Shown here piece by piece: positions 26,357 through 35,736 of a DNA stretch of 64,000 bases. Origin of the DNA: G963662605 sp963662605 (lineage in GTDB: Bacteria; Bacteroidota; Ignavibacteria; Ignavibacteriales; Ignavibacteriaceae); the NCBI GenBank assembly GCA_963662605.1, contig OY759785.1, positions 2,604,001 to 2,668,000 on the forward strand. Direction: 5' to 3'. Made by a program: the position numbers and the translations under genes. Positions within the stretch are counted from its first letter, which is position 1. Each line of letters opens with the position of its first letter. The notes under the pieces were generated by a model. The model saw only the letters and a program-made list of their open reading frames with translations, was not told the DNA's origin and searched no databases.

Positions 26357-28159
26357 ATGTCATCCAAAACACATATCGTAACGGCGTTCTCTCTGCTCTT
26401 TGTCTTTTGTGCTTGCATGAACTCAAACTCACAGGGAAACAAAAATCAGAATAACGTTTCAATAGAAAAACTTCAAAAAGCAATTGAGTTGGAATATACA
26501 ACCAATGCTCAATCCTTTCGACAGGATAGTTCCTTCAGCTATTTTGACACCTTACAAGTACTCTATGCAAAGAACCAATACACGCCTTTTTTCTTTTCAG
26601 CACAACAGCAGAACAATGATTCCATTTACTCTCTGCTTGTTCTTTCCTTTGAGCACGGACTCAATCCACGCTGGTATCATACGGATGAAATAAAAGAAGG
26701 ATTAGCACTTCTTCACAAGAACGGCCCGGAATCAGAAATTCTTGCCGCTCAGGCAAAGCTGGAAATTCTGCTCGCCGATGCCGTTACCAAGTATTCCAAT
26801 CACCTCAAATACGGCGTTTTGAATCCGGTAAAAATGTTCGGCGACCGGTACGCACTTCCCTATCCCAAAGCCGAAGAAATTGATATATTTCAGGCATTAA
26901 AGCAGCAGAACATATTCCAATACCTAAAAGACATTCAGCCCAAAGCCGATAGATATGTGAAACTCCAGACAGCACTTAAAAATCTGACTGCCGTCGAAGA
27001 AGGCAAATGGAATAAGATCAAGCCAATCGGTAGAAAACTACGCATTGGTGACAAATCACCGCTTTTAAAAGATGTGGTTAACCGGCTTGTTACATTAAAC
27101 TTTATAGATACGAATAAGGTGACGATTTTTCATAATGATAAAATGGATGCGGTCATCAGTAAAACGATTTGGCATTTTCAACAATCACAGGGTTTAATTC
27201 CTGATGGGGTGCCGGGTAACGAGACAATTGAAAAATTAAATATCGCTCCAAAAGTTTATATTGAAAAGATCAAGCTAAATCTGGAACGTTTCAGATGGAA
27301 TAATTATACTGCTCAAAACCGTTACTTATATGTAAATATTCCCGACTTCTACCTGCATCTTGTTGACGGGCAGAGCGAACAATTTTCAATCAGGGTTTGC
27401 ACCGGAAGAAAGAAACCGGCAAACTTCAACGAGCGTTACGCGAAATATTTAAAGACCCATAACCTGCACGACCGCCCGGATAACTGGGAATCGCCGCAAG
27501 TTGCAAGTGAGATTACCACTATTGTGTTGAATCCGACCTGGTCTGTACCACCAAACATTATCCGCGAAGAGATTTATCCCGGCGTTATGAAGGATTCAAA
27601 TTACCTGAGTAAAAGGAATTTCAAGGTCTACCGCGGCAATCAGCAAGTTGATCTAAAAGATATTAACCTAAAGAATTATTCGCCGAATAAGGTGCCGTTT
27701 TCGTTTGTTCAAGATCCGGGGCCGGGAAATGCTTTAGGAAAAATTAAATTCCTCTTCAAGAATAAGTTTGATATTTATCTTCATGATACTCCTACTCGCC
27801 CGCCGTTCTCAAAGGCTGTCAGAGCAGTCAGCCACGGGTGTATCCGGGTTGAAAAACCTCTGCTGGTTGCTGAGTATTTATTAAAAAATCATCCTTCATG
27901 GAATCTGGACTATTTAAAATGCGAAATAAACCTCCCTGCTTCGGATAAAACCAAAGCTGCTGAATATAAAGAGAAGAGAAATAGTCTGAGAAGAAATATG
28001 AACGGGGCAAAATTCACCAACATCAGCATTCAAAACAAACTGCCGATATATGTGGATTATTTCACTGCATGGGTAGATGAATCAGGTTGTGTGAATTTGC
28101 GAGACGATATTTACGGGAAGGACAAAATTATGATTTCGTCCTTCTCGTCTATTAAATAG
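26357..28159 (+). CDS. L,D-transpeptidase (YkuD family, YcbB-like) lipoprotein
   Basis: About 600 residues. ATG at 26357 is preferred: it gives a clear signal (HIVTAFSLLFVFCAC) with a lipobox-like Cys, whereas the upstream 33 residues of the open frame look non-coding. An AGAGGA lies 13 bases before. The mid part contains a scaffold region and a peptidoglycan-binding unit (IWHFQQSQGLIPDGVPGNET). The YkuD catalytic domain ends in HDTPTRPPF and VSHGCIRVE, with nucleophile Cys near residue 495. It should form 3-3 crosslinks in peptidoglycan or attach proteins to it, in the periplasm. It follows the serine dehydratase gene on the same strand but with over 100 bases between. Confidence 0.88.
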   Translation: MSSKTHIVTAFSLLFVFCACMNSNSQGNKNQNNVSIEKLQKAIELEYTTNAQSFRQDSSFSYFDTLQVLYAKNQYTPFFFSAQQQNNDSIYSLLVLSFEHGLNPRWYHTDEIKEGLALLHKNGPESEILAAQAKLEILLADAVTKYSNHLKYGVLNPVKMFGDRYALPYPKAEEIDIFQALKQQNIFQYLKDIQPKADRYVKLQTALKNLTAVEEGKWNKIKPIGRKLRIGDKSPLLKDVVNRLVTLNFIDTNKVTIFHNDKMDAVISKTIWHFQQSQGLIPDGVPGNETIEKLNIAPKVYIEKIKLNLERFRWNNYTAQNRYLYVNIPDFYLHLVDGQSEQFSIRVCTGRKKPANFNERYAKYLKTHNLHDRPDNWESPQVASEITTIVLNPTWSVPPNIIREEIYPGVMKDSNYLSKRNFKVYRGNQQVDLKDINLKNYSPNKVPFSFVQDPGPGNALGKIKFLFKNKFDIYLHDTPTRPPFSKAVRAVSHGCIRVEKPLLVAEYLLKNHPSWNLDYLKCEINLPASDKTKAAEYKEKRNSLRRNMNGAKFTNISIQNKLPIYVDYFTAWVDESGCVNLRDDIYGKDKIMISSFSSIK

Positions 28160-28173
28160 CAGTATTGATTAGA

Positions 28174-29208
28174 TTATAATCCAAGTTCCACTTTAGCAAA
28201 TGGACTGTGAACCAACAATTGCGTTTTCAACGTTATTTCGCGCGGTTCAAATTTACGTGGATTATTAATTTGTTTCATCATTAATTCCATTGCCGCAAAT
28301 GCAAGCTCGCCTGCCGGTTGGTCAATAAAATTAAAGATTGAGGGAATGTACCTGTTAAATGTATTTTTGCCGAAGCAGGTCACTTCAATATCCTGAGGAA
28401 CGTGCAGCCCTTTTTCCATTGCAGCAACATACATACCCAGAGCAACGGGATAGGTAATAGCGAATACAAACTCAGGAACCTCTCCACCTTTACAGATCTT
28501 CATGAAACCTTCGTATCCGTCTTCTTCTCCAAGTCCGCCCTCAATAATCCATTTCTGCTTAATTGGAATTTTATGATAGTTCATCGCTTCCATAAATCCC
28601 TGATAGCGAAGATTGGCTATGTTGATATGCGGATAACCGCCGAGGAATGCAATTTTCTTATAACCGCGGCGTGCAGCGTAATCAATGGCGACGAAAGCAC
28701 CGTCTTTATCATCAACAACCACTTTTGAAGTATCGGGCATTGGTAAAACGCGGTCAACAAAAAGCAGTGGAATGCCGAGATTCTGAATCCGTTTGAATGT
28801 TGTCAAATCTTTTGTATCCTCGGTAACCGAAATTATGATTCCGTCCACCCGCATGGCGATAAGTGAGAGCAGGTGTTTGTTTTCAATTTCTGCATCTTCC
28901 TGCGAAACCATCAACACGATTTCGTAATTGTATTTGAACGCGATATCGTAAACGGCTTCGATAAGCGTTGCAAAAAAGATATGTGCTATTTTCGGGACGA
29001 TTAATCCGATTGTGTTGGATCTTCTGGAGGTTAGATTTCTTGCATTAAAGTTAGGCATATACCCCATCTTTTCTGCTATCACCTTTACCTTTTCTGTTGT
29101 CTCGGCAGAAATGTCCGGATGATTTCTCAAAGCCTTGGAAACCGTTACCGTTGATACGCTGAGCTTTTTTGCGATGTCCTCTAATCTGACCGGCTGATTC
29201 TTTTTCAT
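28174..29208 (-). CDS. LacI family transcriptional regulator
   Basis: About 344 residues. ATG at 29208 (MKKNQPVRLEDIAKKLSVS) is preferred because GGA lies about nine bases upstream; ATG at 29229 has no ribosome site. The N-terminal helix-turn-helix has VSTVTVSKALRNHPDIS and the hinge region SRRSNTIGLIVP. The rest is a periplasmic-binding-protein-like sugar sensor domain (DGIIISVTED, DDKDGAFVAIDYAARRGYKKIAFLGG). It probably represses a carbohydrate gene set, but the neighbours are an L,D-transpeptidase and a double adenylate kinase, so its targets may be elsewhere, for example the secreted lyases. Confidence 0.9.
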   Translation of the reverse strand: MKKNQPVRLEDIAKKLSVSTVTVSKALRNHPDISAETTEKVKVIAEKMGYMPNFNARNLTSRRSNTIGLIVPKIAHIFFATLIEAVYDIAFKYNYEIVLMVSQEDAEIENKHLLSLIAMRVDGIIISVTEDTKDLTTFKRIQNLGIPLLFVDRVLPMPDTSKVVVDDKDGAFVAIDYAARRGYKKIAFLGGYPHINIANLRYQGFMEAMNYHKIPIKQKWIIEGGLGEEDGYEGFMKICKGGEVPEFVFAITYPVALGMYVAAMEKGLHVPQDIEVTCFGKNTFNRYIPSIFNFIDQPAGELAFAAMELMMKQINNPRKFEPREITLKTQLLVHSPFAKVELGL

Positions 29209-29498
29209 AGTTGATCCATGTTTTATCATGAAGTGTACAGTGGAATTTTACTAAAGTAATAACTTAAATTAATGTGTTATCAAGTAAATGACAAGAACAA
29301 TGTAAGCTTTTTAAGATTTTTTTACTTTTAATTTACTGTGCCCAATATACACTTAATAATCGGCACACAAAAAACTTTAGCTTTTTTTCTATTTTTAATC
29401 AAAATGAATTAATATTTTAAGGGACATAAAATGAATTTCTATTCATAAAAGCATATGTTGCAATTATTTTAATCATCTTTCTCATGTAAGGGATCGTT
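29209..29498. other. divergent intergenic region
   Basis: 290 AT-rich bases between the LacI and the second double adenylate kinase gene. A short 6-4-6 palindrome lies at 29431-29446 (ATGAAT / ATTCAT). Nothing stronger was seen. Confidence 0.35.
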
Positions 29499-30668
29499 AT
29501 GTTGAATATTGCTCTATTTGGCCCCCCCGGTGCAGGTAAAGGCACTCAATCCGAATTCCTCATTAAAAATTACAACCTCTATTACATTTCTACCGGTGAT
29601 CTTCTACGTAAAGAACTTGCAGAAAAAACAAAATTAGGAATGGAAGCTCAAAGCATAATCGCCTCCGGCGGATTGGTTCCTGATGAAATCATTGTTCAAA
29701 TTATCGAGAAGACAATTACCGAAAATCCCGATGCCAACGGTTTCCTTTTTGACGGCTTCCCCAGAACGTACATTCAGGCATACATCCTTGAAGGATTGAT
29801 GATAAAACTAAATACATCATTGAATTGCCTTATCAGTATCAACGTCCCCGAACAAGAATCCGTTACCCGCCTTTTAAAACGCGGCGAAACATCCGGCAGA
29901 TTAGATGACAATGAATCAGTGATTCGCAGACGGCTGGCTGAATATAATGAAAAAACTCTGCCGGTGCTGAGATTCTTCAAGGAGCGCGGAATTTTTCATG
30001 AGGTCAATGGGCTTGATACTATTCCAAATGTAGAAACCGAAATCAGAAAAATTATAAAACATGAACTCAGCAAACGTCTCTTTAATGTAGTGTTGTTCGG
30101 CTATCCGGGTTCAGGCCGTGGATCTCAGGGCAAAGCTATAGCAAAAAAGTTTGAACTTGAATACGTTGCCACCGGAAATATGCTGGATAGCGAAATAGCT
30201 AAAAAGACTCCTATCGGGAAAAAGATAATGGAGCTATACAACAGCGGACAGTTAGTCCCGGATGAAATAGTTGTTGAGTTAATTGAAAAAAGTCTTGCCG
30301 AAAGACGGGATGTTAACGGATTCATTTTTAAAGGATTCCCCCGCACACTCGTTCAGTCCTACATTCTCGACGGCTTGCTCAAAAAACATAATTCGTCAAT
30401 TTCTCAAATAATCGAAATCGAAGTTCCCCTGCTCGAACTTATCCGGAGATTAGATGCCCGCAGTAAAACACCGGGAAGCATGCCGTATGATTCCAGTACG
30501 GAGAAAATTGTTATTCGAATTGATGAGCATGAGAAGAAAACCTCCCCTGTTATCGAAAAATACAAACAGCTGCATGGTGTTATAAAAATTGATGGTATGG
30601 GTACATTTGACGAAGTGTTCAATCGTATTTCTGCCACAATTGAACATGGCATGAAACACATGCGGTAG
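29499..30668 (+). CDS. double adenylate-kinase-like protein, copy 2
   Basis: 389 residues, alignable along its length with the protein at 7100-8272. The opening 22 residues (MLNIALFGPPGAGKGTQSEF and on) are identical in both. Domain 1 has P-loop GPPGAGKGTQ, TGDLLRKEL, DGFPRTYIQ and lid TSGRLDDNE, so it should be active. Domain 2 again has GYPGSGRG with Arg for the P-loop Lys, and KGFPRTLVQ for DGFPRT. The same changes in both copies mean that domain 2 was altered before the duplication and has been kept since. Copy 2 has a longer insertion in the domain 2 lid (KTPGSMPYDSSTEK). It lies divergent to the LacI gene; no kinase-related partner is near. Confidence 0.88.
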   Translation: MLNIALFGPPGAGKGTQSEFLIKNYNLYYISTGDLLRKELAEKTKLGMEAQSIIASGGLVPDEIIVQIIEKTITENPDANGFLFDGFPRTYIQAYILEGLMIKLNTSLNCLISINVPEQESVTRLLKRGETSGRLDDNESVIRRRLAEYNEKTLPVLRFFKERGIFHEVNGLDTIPNVETEIRKIIKHELSKRLFNVVLFGYPGSGRGSQGKAIAKKFELEYVATGNMLDSEIAKKTPIGKKIMELYNSGQLVPDEIVVELIEKSLAERRDVNGFIFKGFPRTLVQSYILDGLLKKHNSSISQIIEIEVPLLELIRRLDARSKTPGSMPYDSSTEKIVIRIDEHEKKTSPVIEKYKQLHGVIKIDGMGTFDEVFNRISATIEHGMKHMR

Positions 30669-30692
30669 GATGTTCAAAATTTAATTCAATAG

Positions 30693-30736
30693 GATGAAGA
30701 AAAGTAACCAATATATATTAGCTACTTTTCTTCATC
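30693..30736. terminator. bidirectional terminator-like hairpin
   Basis: A perfect 14 bp inverted repeat (30693-30706 and 30723-30736) with a 16-base loop. The right arm overlaps the last codons of the small minus-strand gene at 30722-30841. It lies between two converging genes. Confidence 0.65.
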
Positions 30737-30841
30737 ATTCAGATGCAGTTCATTGTCCTTAACGAACGTAGATATGATGAGCAGTATCATAATGAGTACT
30801 GCGATTAACAATGAGGCTAACAATACCGTTGTAATATCCAT
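30722..30841 (-). CDS. small single-span membrane protein, 39 residues
   Basis: A short frame starts with ATG at 30841 and ends TAG at 30722-30724. The protein reads MDITTVLLASLLIAVLIM, then ILLIISTFVKDNELHLND and EEK: one membrane helix of about 22 residues and a charged, acidic cytoplasmic tail. A GGTGAT ribosome site lies about four to nine bases before the start. The end coincides with a strong hairpin and upstream is an inverted repeat (30844-30896). Such small proteins often accompany transporters or kinases, but there is no partner here. I do not recognise it; the evidence is composition, start signal and terminator. Confidence 0.5.
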   Translation of the reverse strand: MDITTVLLASLLIAVLIMILLIISTFVKDNELHLNDEEK

Positions 30842-30843
30842 AC

Positions 30844-30896
30844 AATCACCATTTTGTTTACCCGTAATTTATTCCATATAGGGACAAATGGTGATT
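30844..30896. repeat. inverted repeat upstream of small gene
   Basis: AATCACCATTT (30844-30854) and AAATGGTGATT (30886-30896) are perfect inverted arms with a 31-base loop, followed on the plus strand by a T run. It could be a plus-strand terminator or an operator/leader structure of the small minus-strand gene, whose ribosome site lies in the left arm. Confidence 0.45.
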
Positions 30897-30975
30897 TTTT
30901 TCGACGAACGCTGTGTTTTCATAGACATCCATCGAATTATTAGACATGAAATTTTGACAAGACGATAAAGGCAAG

Positions 30976-30998
30976 AAGCAGGGCTGACTGCCCTGCTT
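30976..30998 (-). terminator. terminator of the DUF4301 gene
   Basis: A 9 bp perfect stem (AAGCAGGGC / GCCCTGCTT) with a 5-base loop lies 15 bases after the DUF4301 stop. On the minus strand it is followed by CTTGCCTTTATC. Confidence 0.7.
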
Positions 30999-31012
30999 AA
31001 AATTGGTAATTT

Positions 31013-32584
31013 CTATTCTTGATGTTCGGAGAGAAGCAAATCGTTTATTTCTTTAACCGGATTAAATGTAACTTTGGGAACCTCAACAAAAACGGTAACC
31101 CAGTCAGCCATACTACCATTCCAAAGTCCCGGAAGTTCCAGCGCTTTTATTTCCACACCGTCTTTTGATTTAACCGTAATAAATCCGGTATCCGGATTGC
31201 GGTAATTAAGAAGATCAAAACTGTTTCCTTTGTAGTCCTTCACTGAACAAATAAGATCAACCGGGTTAAAGTGGGTAGCGGATTCGAATATCTCCTTTTG
31301 GCCAACATCGGATTTGTCAATCTGAGAGCTTTCCACGATCTGTACGGTAATTTCTCCATTCGCTTCCTTAACCCAGAACGGGCCGCCACCGACCTGCCCC
31401 TCATTTCGAACCATGCCGCAAATTCGCATCGGCCTGTTCAATTTAGAAAATAAAAACTGAATCCGCTGTGACCGGCTGAAATTATGGAAGTTTTCCGGAA
31501 GTGAAATCAATAATTCTTCTTGAACAAAGACCTCGATTTCGCTCAGTTCCTTTTCAGTAACGGCATTTAATTCAAGTTTTCTCAAGCAGTTATGAGTGCG
31601 TGTTTCAAGTTTAACCAATAAACCGCAAATGAGTTTTTTATACAGGTATGTTGTTTCTTTCAGACGATCCGGAACAACATTATCTATGTTCTTGATGAAC
31701 ACTAAATCCGCTTTCAAATCATTGAGATTTTCCAGCAATGCACCGTGGCCAGCAGGTCTGAATACAAAATTATGATTATCGTCAAGATAAGCTTCATTTT
31801 CTTTAGTAACCGCTATGGTATTTGTTGAAGATTTCTGGTAGGAATACGAAATGGAAAGTTTCCGGCCGCTCACTTCGTATAATTTCCGGACATCGCGAAG
31901 AAGCGTATCGAATTCCTCCTGATATTCCGGTGATAGGGTAAAATGAACATGAGAAACATTGTTGTTATCACTTGCGTAGTCCAGTGCTTCGACCAAATGC
32001 TCTTCAAATGCAGTTCGGGCACCTGTCGCTGCTCTATGGAAGTAGATCATACCCTTAGGTAAGTTAGCGTAATTGAGTCCGGATTCTGTAAGTATGTAAC
32101 GGATAATTATTCTGAAATCTTTTTCTGCGGCTAATGTCTGAATATCGTAGCCATCTTTGGCTAATTGTTCTTTTAATGCGGGATAGAATGCCAGTGTTTC
32201 AAGTCCTTCGATGATGCTGACAACGGCAGCAGCGATTTTATCGCCTTCCTTTGATTTTTGAAGTAGTTCATCAACGGACCAATCGTTGTTCAAATATGAA
32301 TGGAGTTTTTGAAACATCCTTGTAGCAGCTCCGGATGCCGGTACGAATTTGAGAATTCTACCGCCCGCTGCTGCATTCTCATGCTGCTTAATAAGAGAAT
32401 CAAACTCAGCCTCTTGGATGGCAACGATACCATCACCAACCCTACATGATTTAAAGAGTCTGATGAACGGCAGTCCCTTTCTGAATATTTCCAGGTGCTG
32501 TAATATGTCTTTTTCCGATACCCCGCTCTCTAAAATTTTCTGAATCGCTATTTCGCTAAGCTGAATATTTTCTGCTCTATTCAT
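31013..32584 (-). CDS. DUF4301 family protein
   Basis: 523 residues, the usual size of DUF4301 proteins in the Bacteroidota. At about 78-92 it has LKFVPASGAATRMFQKL, which resembles the glycine-rich LxAGxGTRM loop of sugar-nucleotide transferases; further on come PKGMIYFHRAATGARTAFEEHL and FRPAGHGALLENLNDL, again like segments of that fold. An NTP-sugar transferase role is therefore possible but unproven; the family has no assigned function that I can cite. No signal peptide or membrane segment is present, so it is cytoplasmic. It is a single gene with its own terminator. Confidence 0.82.
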   Translation of the reverse strand: MNRAENIQLSEIAIQKILESGVSEKDILQHLEIFRKGLPFIRLFKSCRVGDGIVAIQEAEFDSLIKQHENAAAGGRILKFVPASGAATRMFQKLHSYLNNDWSVDELLQKSKEGDKIAAAVVSIIEGLETLAFYPALKEQLAKDGYDIQTLAAEKDFRIIIRYILTESGLNYANLPKGMIYFHRAATGARTAFEEHLVEALDYASDNNNVSHVHFTLSPEYQEEFDTLLRDVRKLYEVSGRKLSISYSYQKSSTNTIAVTKENEAYLDDNHNFVFRPAGHGALLENLNDLKADLVFIKNIDNVVPDRLKETTYLYKKLICGLLVKLETRTHNCLRKLELNAVTEKELSEIEVFVQEELLISLPENFHNFSRSQRIQFLFSKLNRPMRICGMVRNEGQVGGGPFWVKEANGEITVQIVESSQIDKSDVGQKEIFESATHFNPVDLICSVKDYKGNSFDLLNYRNPDTGFITVKSKDGVEIKALELPGLWNGSMADWVTVFVEVPKVTFNPVKEINDLLLSEHQE

Positions 32585-32659
32585 AATAAACTACCGTATG
32601 AGGAAATGAATAATAATCTCAAATTAATTATACTTCAATTTATGTTAATTTGAAATTAA

Positions 32660-35443
32660 TTATTTCATCAATAGCATTTTCTGAACAATTTTTTTATTCC
32701 CTGCCTCAAGCACGCCGAAATAAATGCCGCTTGGCAAATCATTCCCGGTGAATTTTGTTTTATAGGATACACCGGGTTCGGTTACACCGTTAAAAAGTAA
32801 AGCGATTTCTTTACCCAGAATATTATAAACCTTCACGGTACTTTTTACTCTTGCATCAACGGTGAATTCTAATGTTGTGCTTGGGTTAAATGGATTCGGA
32901 TAGCTTCTTAGTATTGTATATTTTTCTACTTTTGGAGTCGGGGCATCCTGAACATCCGTGTAAAGCGTATCAAAACTCATTTTTCCTCTTCCGGAGTATT
33001 GCCGCAGAAGATCAGGAATAAGAGAAGGATCATCAGGTGTATAATTATAATACTTCGACGCTTCAAAAGCTGAACCACGCGTCTGCGGTGCGCCTGAATT
33101 ATCAAAAATGTTATTTCTCTCAATTAAATCACCGGGATCGGATTCCATATATCCACAATAGGACGGATATGGAACATTAAGAAAATAGTTGGACTCCATA
33201 AGAACATCAGCTTCCTGCGTGGAGGCAACCGCGTACAGATCGTTGCCATCAAAAAAGTTATTGAACACATGTGCCTTACCGAACCTCACGCGCGGATGTC
33301 TCTGCCGTGTTTTTTCAAACCAGTTATGATGATAGGATGCACACATAACCGTATCAGCCGGTTCATTATCCGTATGCCCGAACAAACAGGTTTTGCTGTG
33401 ATTGAAAAAATGATTCCATGATACTGTTACATGAGTTGCCATCTTTTTATAATCCAGAGCACCGTCGTGACCGGAAGCAGTACTGTCCTGATCAGCGCCA
33501 TCATTAAATGTACAATGGTCAACCCATATATGGTGAGTCTCCGGATCGCGGATGTCAATTCCATCGTTTGAGCAGTCGGAAAATTCTATATTCCGGATAA
33601 TAATGTTATGACTTACTTCCACCTCAAATCCGAAGCCGACGAATTTTGCTCCTTCAACACCCTCTCCGAGAACTGTCAGGTTAGAGCAATCTTTAATGTA
33701 CATGATTTCCGATCCGCTTTTCGTTAATGTACCGGATATTAAAAGAATCGTCGGAGCCTGCGATGGGAAATGATCGCTTCTCAAATCGCGAAGCGTTGTT
33801 TCCAGAGTCGCGTAATCGGAAACACGAATGACCTGCCCTCCCGTTCCGCCGGTAGTATTGTTTTCATCACGGGCGTTCATCGAAGCAAATCCAACCGGAA
33901 ATCTTCCGCCTCCGTTATCGGGCGCGACACCGTCCCCATTAACCAGAACATCCAATTCAGGCGCACTACCGCCGACATGTGAGATTGCACCTGAGTAATT
34001 TCCAATAGCAGTCGGCAGAAGACGAACGTATATTTTAACAGAAGAAATACTTCCGGCAGTATATGGCACAATTAGAGAAGATGCGAAACCGGAATTGGAA
34101 ACAAATGATACCTGATAACCCGCTGGAGCAGTAACGGTGATATTTCCTGCATCCGGAACTAATAAATTTCCATCCAGAGTATAAGATTTAACAGTCGAGG
34201 AGGCATTTTTCACTACCTGCCCGAATTCCAACAGCGATGGCGCTGCTGTTAATCCAGCAACCGCCGGAGTGCTCTGCGATGCTGTCGCCGGATTCTCGTT
34301 AAGGTAATTCTGCGAATTATTGCTGCCGTCGTTATAGGCAAAAGCAGCAAAATAATACGTTGTTGAAACTGCCAGTCCAGATACAACAACTTCATTCCCG
34401 GAACCTTCAAATATAATTTTGTTTCCATCACCTTGATCCGTAGCTGTTGTAAAAACCGGACTTACACCCGAAATCTTACTTCCGTCAACCGGTGCCCAAT
34501 TAACTGCACTTCCCTTTTTGGCAACAACTATTTTTTTAGTTCCATCACCACCGGATAAGTACAACTTGATCGAACTACCGGTAACCTCACCAATGCCGAT
34601 AATAGGCTGCTGTGAAGGTGAACTTGCAATTGCTATTCCCGAAACCGTGACAGTACGCGTATTCCCCGCCGTAGTCGAGTGGGAGATTGTCCCGGTTACT
34701 GTGCCAAGAGCCGCAGATGGACTGAATTTAACATAGATATTCTGCGTCGTTACGCTTCCACCGGACTGTGTCAACGTTAGCGAATCAACATAAGTAATAT
34801 CATCCGTGCTGATTTTGTATTCTTGCGATGCTTTAATTTTTATATCACCGAACAAATCATGGCCGGATACGGAATATGACTTAGAGGATGATTGGCTGCC
34901 TGCAATCACGGTACTAAAAGGAGTCAGCGATGTTGATGAAAGTGAAATTACAGGGACAGCTGTCGTAATAATAGAAATATCATCTATGTAGTGTGATTGT
35001 GTTGTACCGTTCGTGAATTTTAATCGCACATCAGGACTTGTTTCGTTAATATCAATCGTATATGAAGTATAACCCGAGGTAATGCTCTGAGATTTTATAA
35101 TAGCAAATTCACCCTGGTCAACGGATTTCTCGATTGTTAAGGTGCTGGCTCCACTTCCGCGCGCCCAAAAAGTTACAGACTTAATCGCAACCAAGGAAGG
35201 AGTAATGATGTATGCACCCGGCGTACTGCTGGAAAGCAAGCACGCGTACGTTCCGGCATGCTTTGTTGTAGTAGCGGTTCCTCTGTACACAGTCCAAACT
35301 CCGGAGGCTAATGTGGAATTTGAAATGGTGGCCGAAGAGCTTCCGGGCAATCCTGTTTCAAAGCCTTCGTTTATATCCGCGTAGACTTCAGATAAAAATA
35401 TTAGTAAGAAAATCACTACATATCTTATAAGATGCTTTTGCAT
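32660..35443 (-). CDS. secreted pectate lyase (PL1) with T9SS sorting domain
   Basis: 927 residues. A signal peptide ends near VYADINEG. The N-terminal 500 residues contain a carbohydrate-binding-like jelly roll and several immunoglobulin/fibronectin-like units (TVSGIAIASSPSQQPIIG). The catalytic domain at about 520-800 is a family 1 pectate lyase beta-helix: VRVSDYATLETTL-like opening, NIIIRNIEFSDCSNDGIDIR, HIWVDHCTFNDGAD with Ca-binding Asp residues, DGALDYKKMATHVTVSWN and the catalytic Arg in RHPRVRFGKAHVFNN. The type IX sorting domain is at the end (SYPNPFNPSTTLEFTV). It should cut polygalacturonate outside the cell. It is divergent to another lyase-like gene. Confidence 0.93.
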   Translation of the reverse strand: MQKHLIRYVVIFLLIFLSEVYADINEGFETGLPGSSSATISNSTLASGVWTVYRGTATTTKHAGTYACLLSSSTPGAYIITPSLVAIKSVTFWARGSGASTLTIEKSVDQGEFAIIKSQSITSGYTSYTIDINETSPDVRLKFTNGTTQSHYIDDISIITTAVPVISLSSTSLTPFSTVIAGSQSSSKSYSVSGHDLFGDIKIKASQEYKISTDDITYVDSLTLTQSGGSVTTQNIYVKFSPSAALGTVTGTISHSTTAGNTRTVTVSGIAIASSPSQQPIIGIGEVTGSSIKLYLSGGDGTKKIVVAKKGSAVNWAPVDGSKISGVSPVFTTATDQGDGNKIIFEGSGNEVVVSGLAVSTTYYFAAFAYNDGSNNSQNYLNENPATASQSTPAVAGLTAAPSLLEFGQVVKNASSTVKSYTLDGNLLVPDAGNITVTAPAGYQVSFVSNSGFASSLIVPYTAGSISSVKIYVRLLPTAIGNYSGAISHVGGSAPELDVLVNGDGVAPDNGGGRFPVGFASMNARDENNTTGGTGGQVIRVSDYATLETTLRDLRSDHFPSQAPTILLISGTLTKSGSEIMYIKDCSNLTVLGEGVEGAKFVGFGFEVEVSHNIIIRNIEFSDCSNDGIDIRDPETHHIWVDHCTFNDGADQDSTASGHDGALDYKKMATHVTVSWNHFFNHSKTCLFGHTDNEPADTVMCASYHHNWFEKTRQRHPRVRFGKAHVFNNFFDGNDLYAVASTQEADVLMESNYFLNVPYPSYCGYMESDPGDLIERNNIFDNSGAPQTRGSAFEASKYYNYTPDDPSLIPDLLRQYSGRGKMSFDTLYTDVQDAPTPKVEKYTILRSYPNPFNPSTTLEFTVDARVKSTVKVYNILGKEIALLFNGVTEPGVSYKTKFTGNDLPSGIYFGVLEAGNKKIVQKMLLMK

Positions 35444-35736
35444 GGGTGCTCCTTAAAATCATATTTATTAACTAACATCCGGAAGTGTTTTTGTATCAGG
35501 CAGCTAATTTTACTTATCGGGCTGATTGTAAAATGTGCTGCGACATTACAAATTGAAAATCGAAACGAGCAGAAATGAATAATCGTTTAAGTAATCGCTT
35601 AACTCATTAATGAAACTTAATGCAATTAGGAAATAATTTCAAACACTTTCTTGGAAATTTTTGATCATTGTCCCCCATTTGCGTATTGTTACGCAGCATC
35701 AAAATTGCTATAATACGTATGACAAATTTAGGATAT
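35444..35736. other. divergent intergenic region between two lyase genes
   Basis: About 290 bases hold the divergent promoters of the pectate lyase and lyase-like genes. GTTTAAG-N6-CTTAAC at 35585-35603 is an imperfect inverted repeat that could be a shared operator. The open frame of the right-hand gene extends to a TTG at 35668, but that part looks non-coding. Confidence 0.35.

Noticed and set aside
32619..32653. TCAAATTAA/TTAATTTGA hairpin after the pectate lyase gene
   Set aside because: A nine-pair stem made nearly all of A-T pairs, with no T run; could be chance.
24939..35585. A shared 13-base word (at 24939-24951 and 35573-35585) upstream of two T9SS-tagged enzyme genes
   Set aside because: In AT-rich sequence of this length many 13-base matches are expected by chance, and distance and orientation to the genes differ.
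35668..35736. TTG at 35668 as start of the jelly-roll lyase-like gene
   Set aside because: It would put 23 odd residues before a normal signal peptide; ATG 35737 has AGGA before it.
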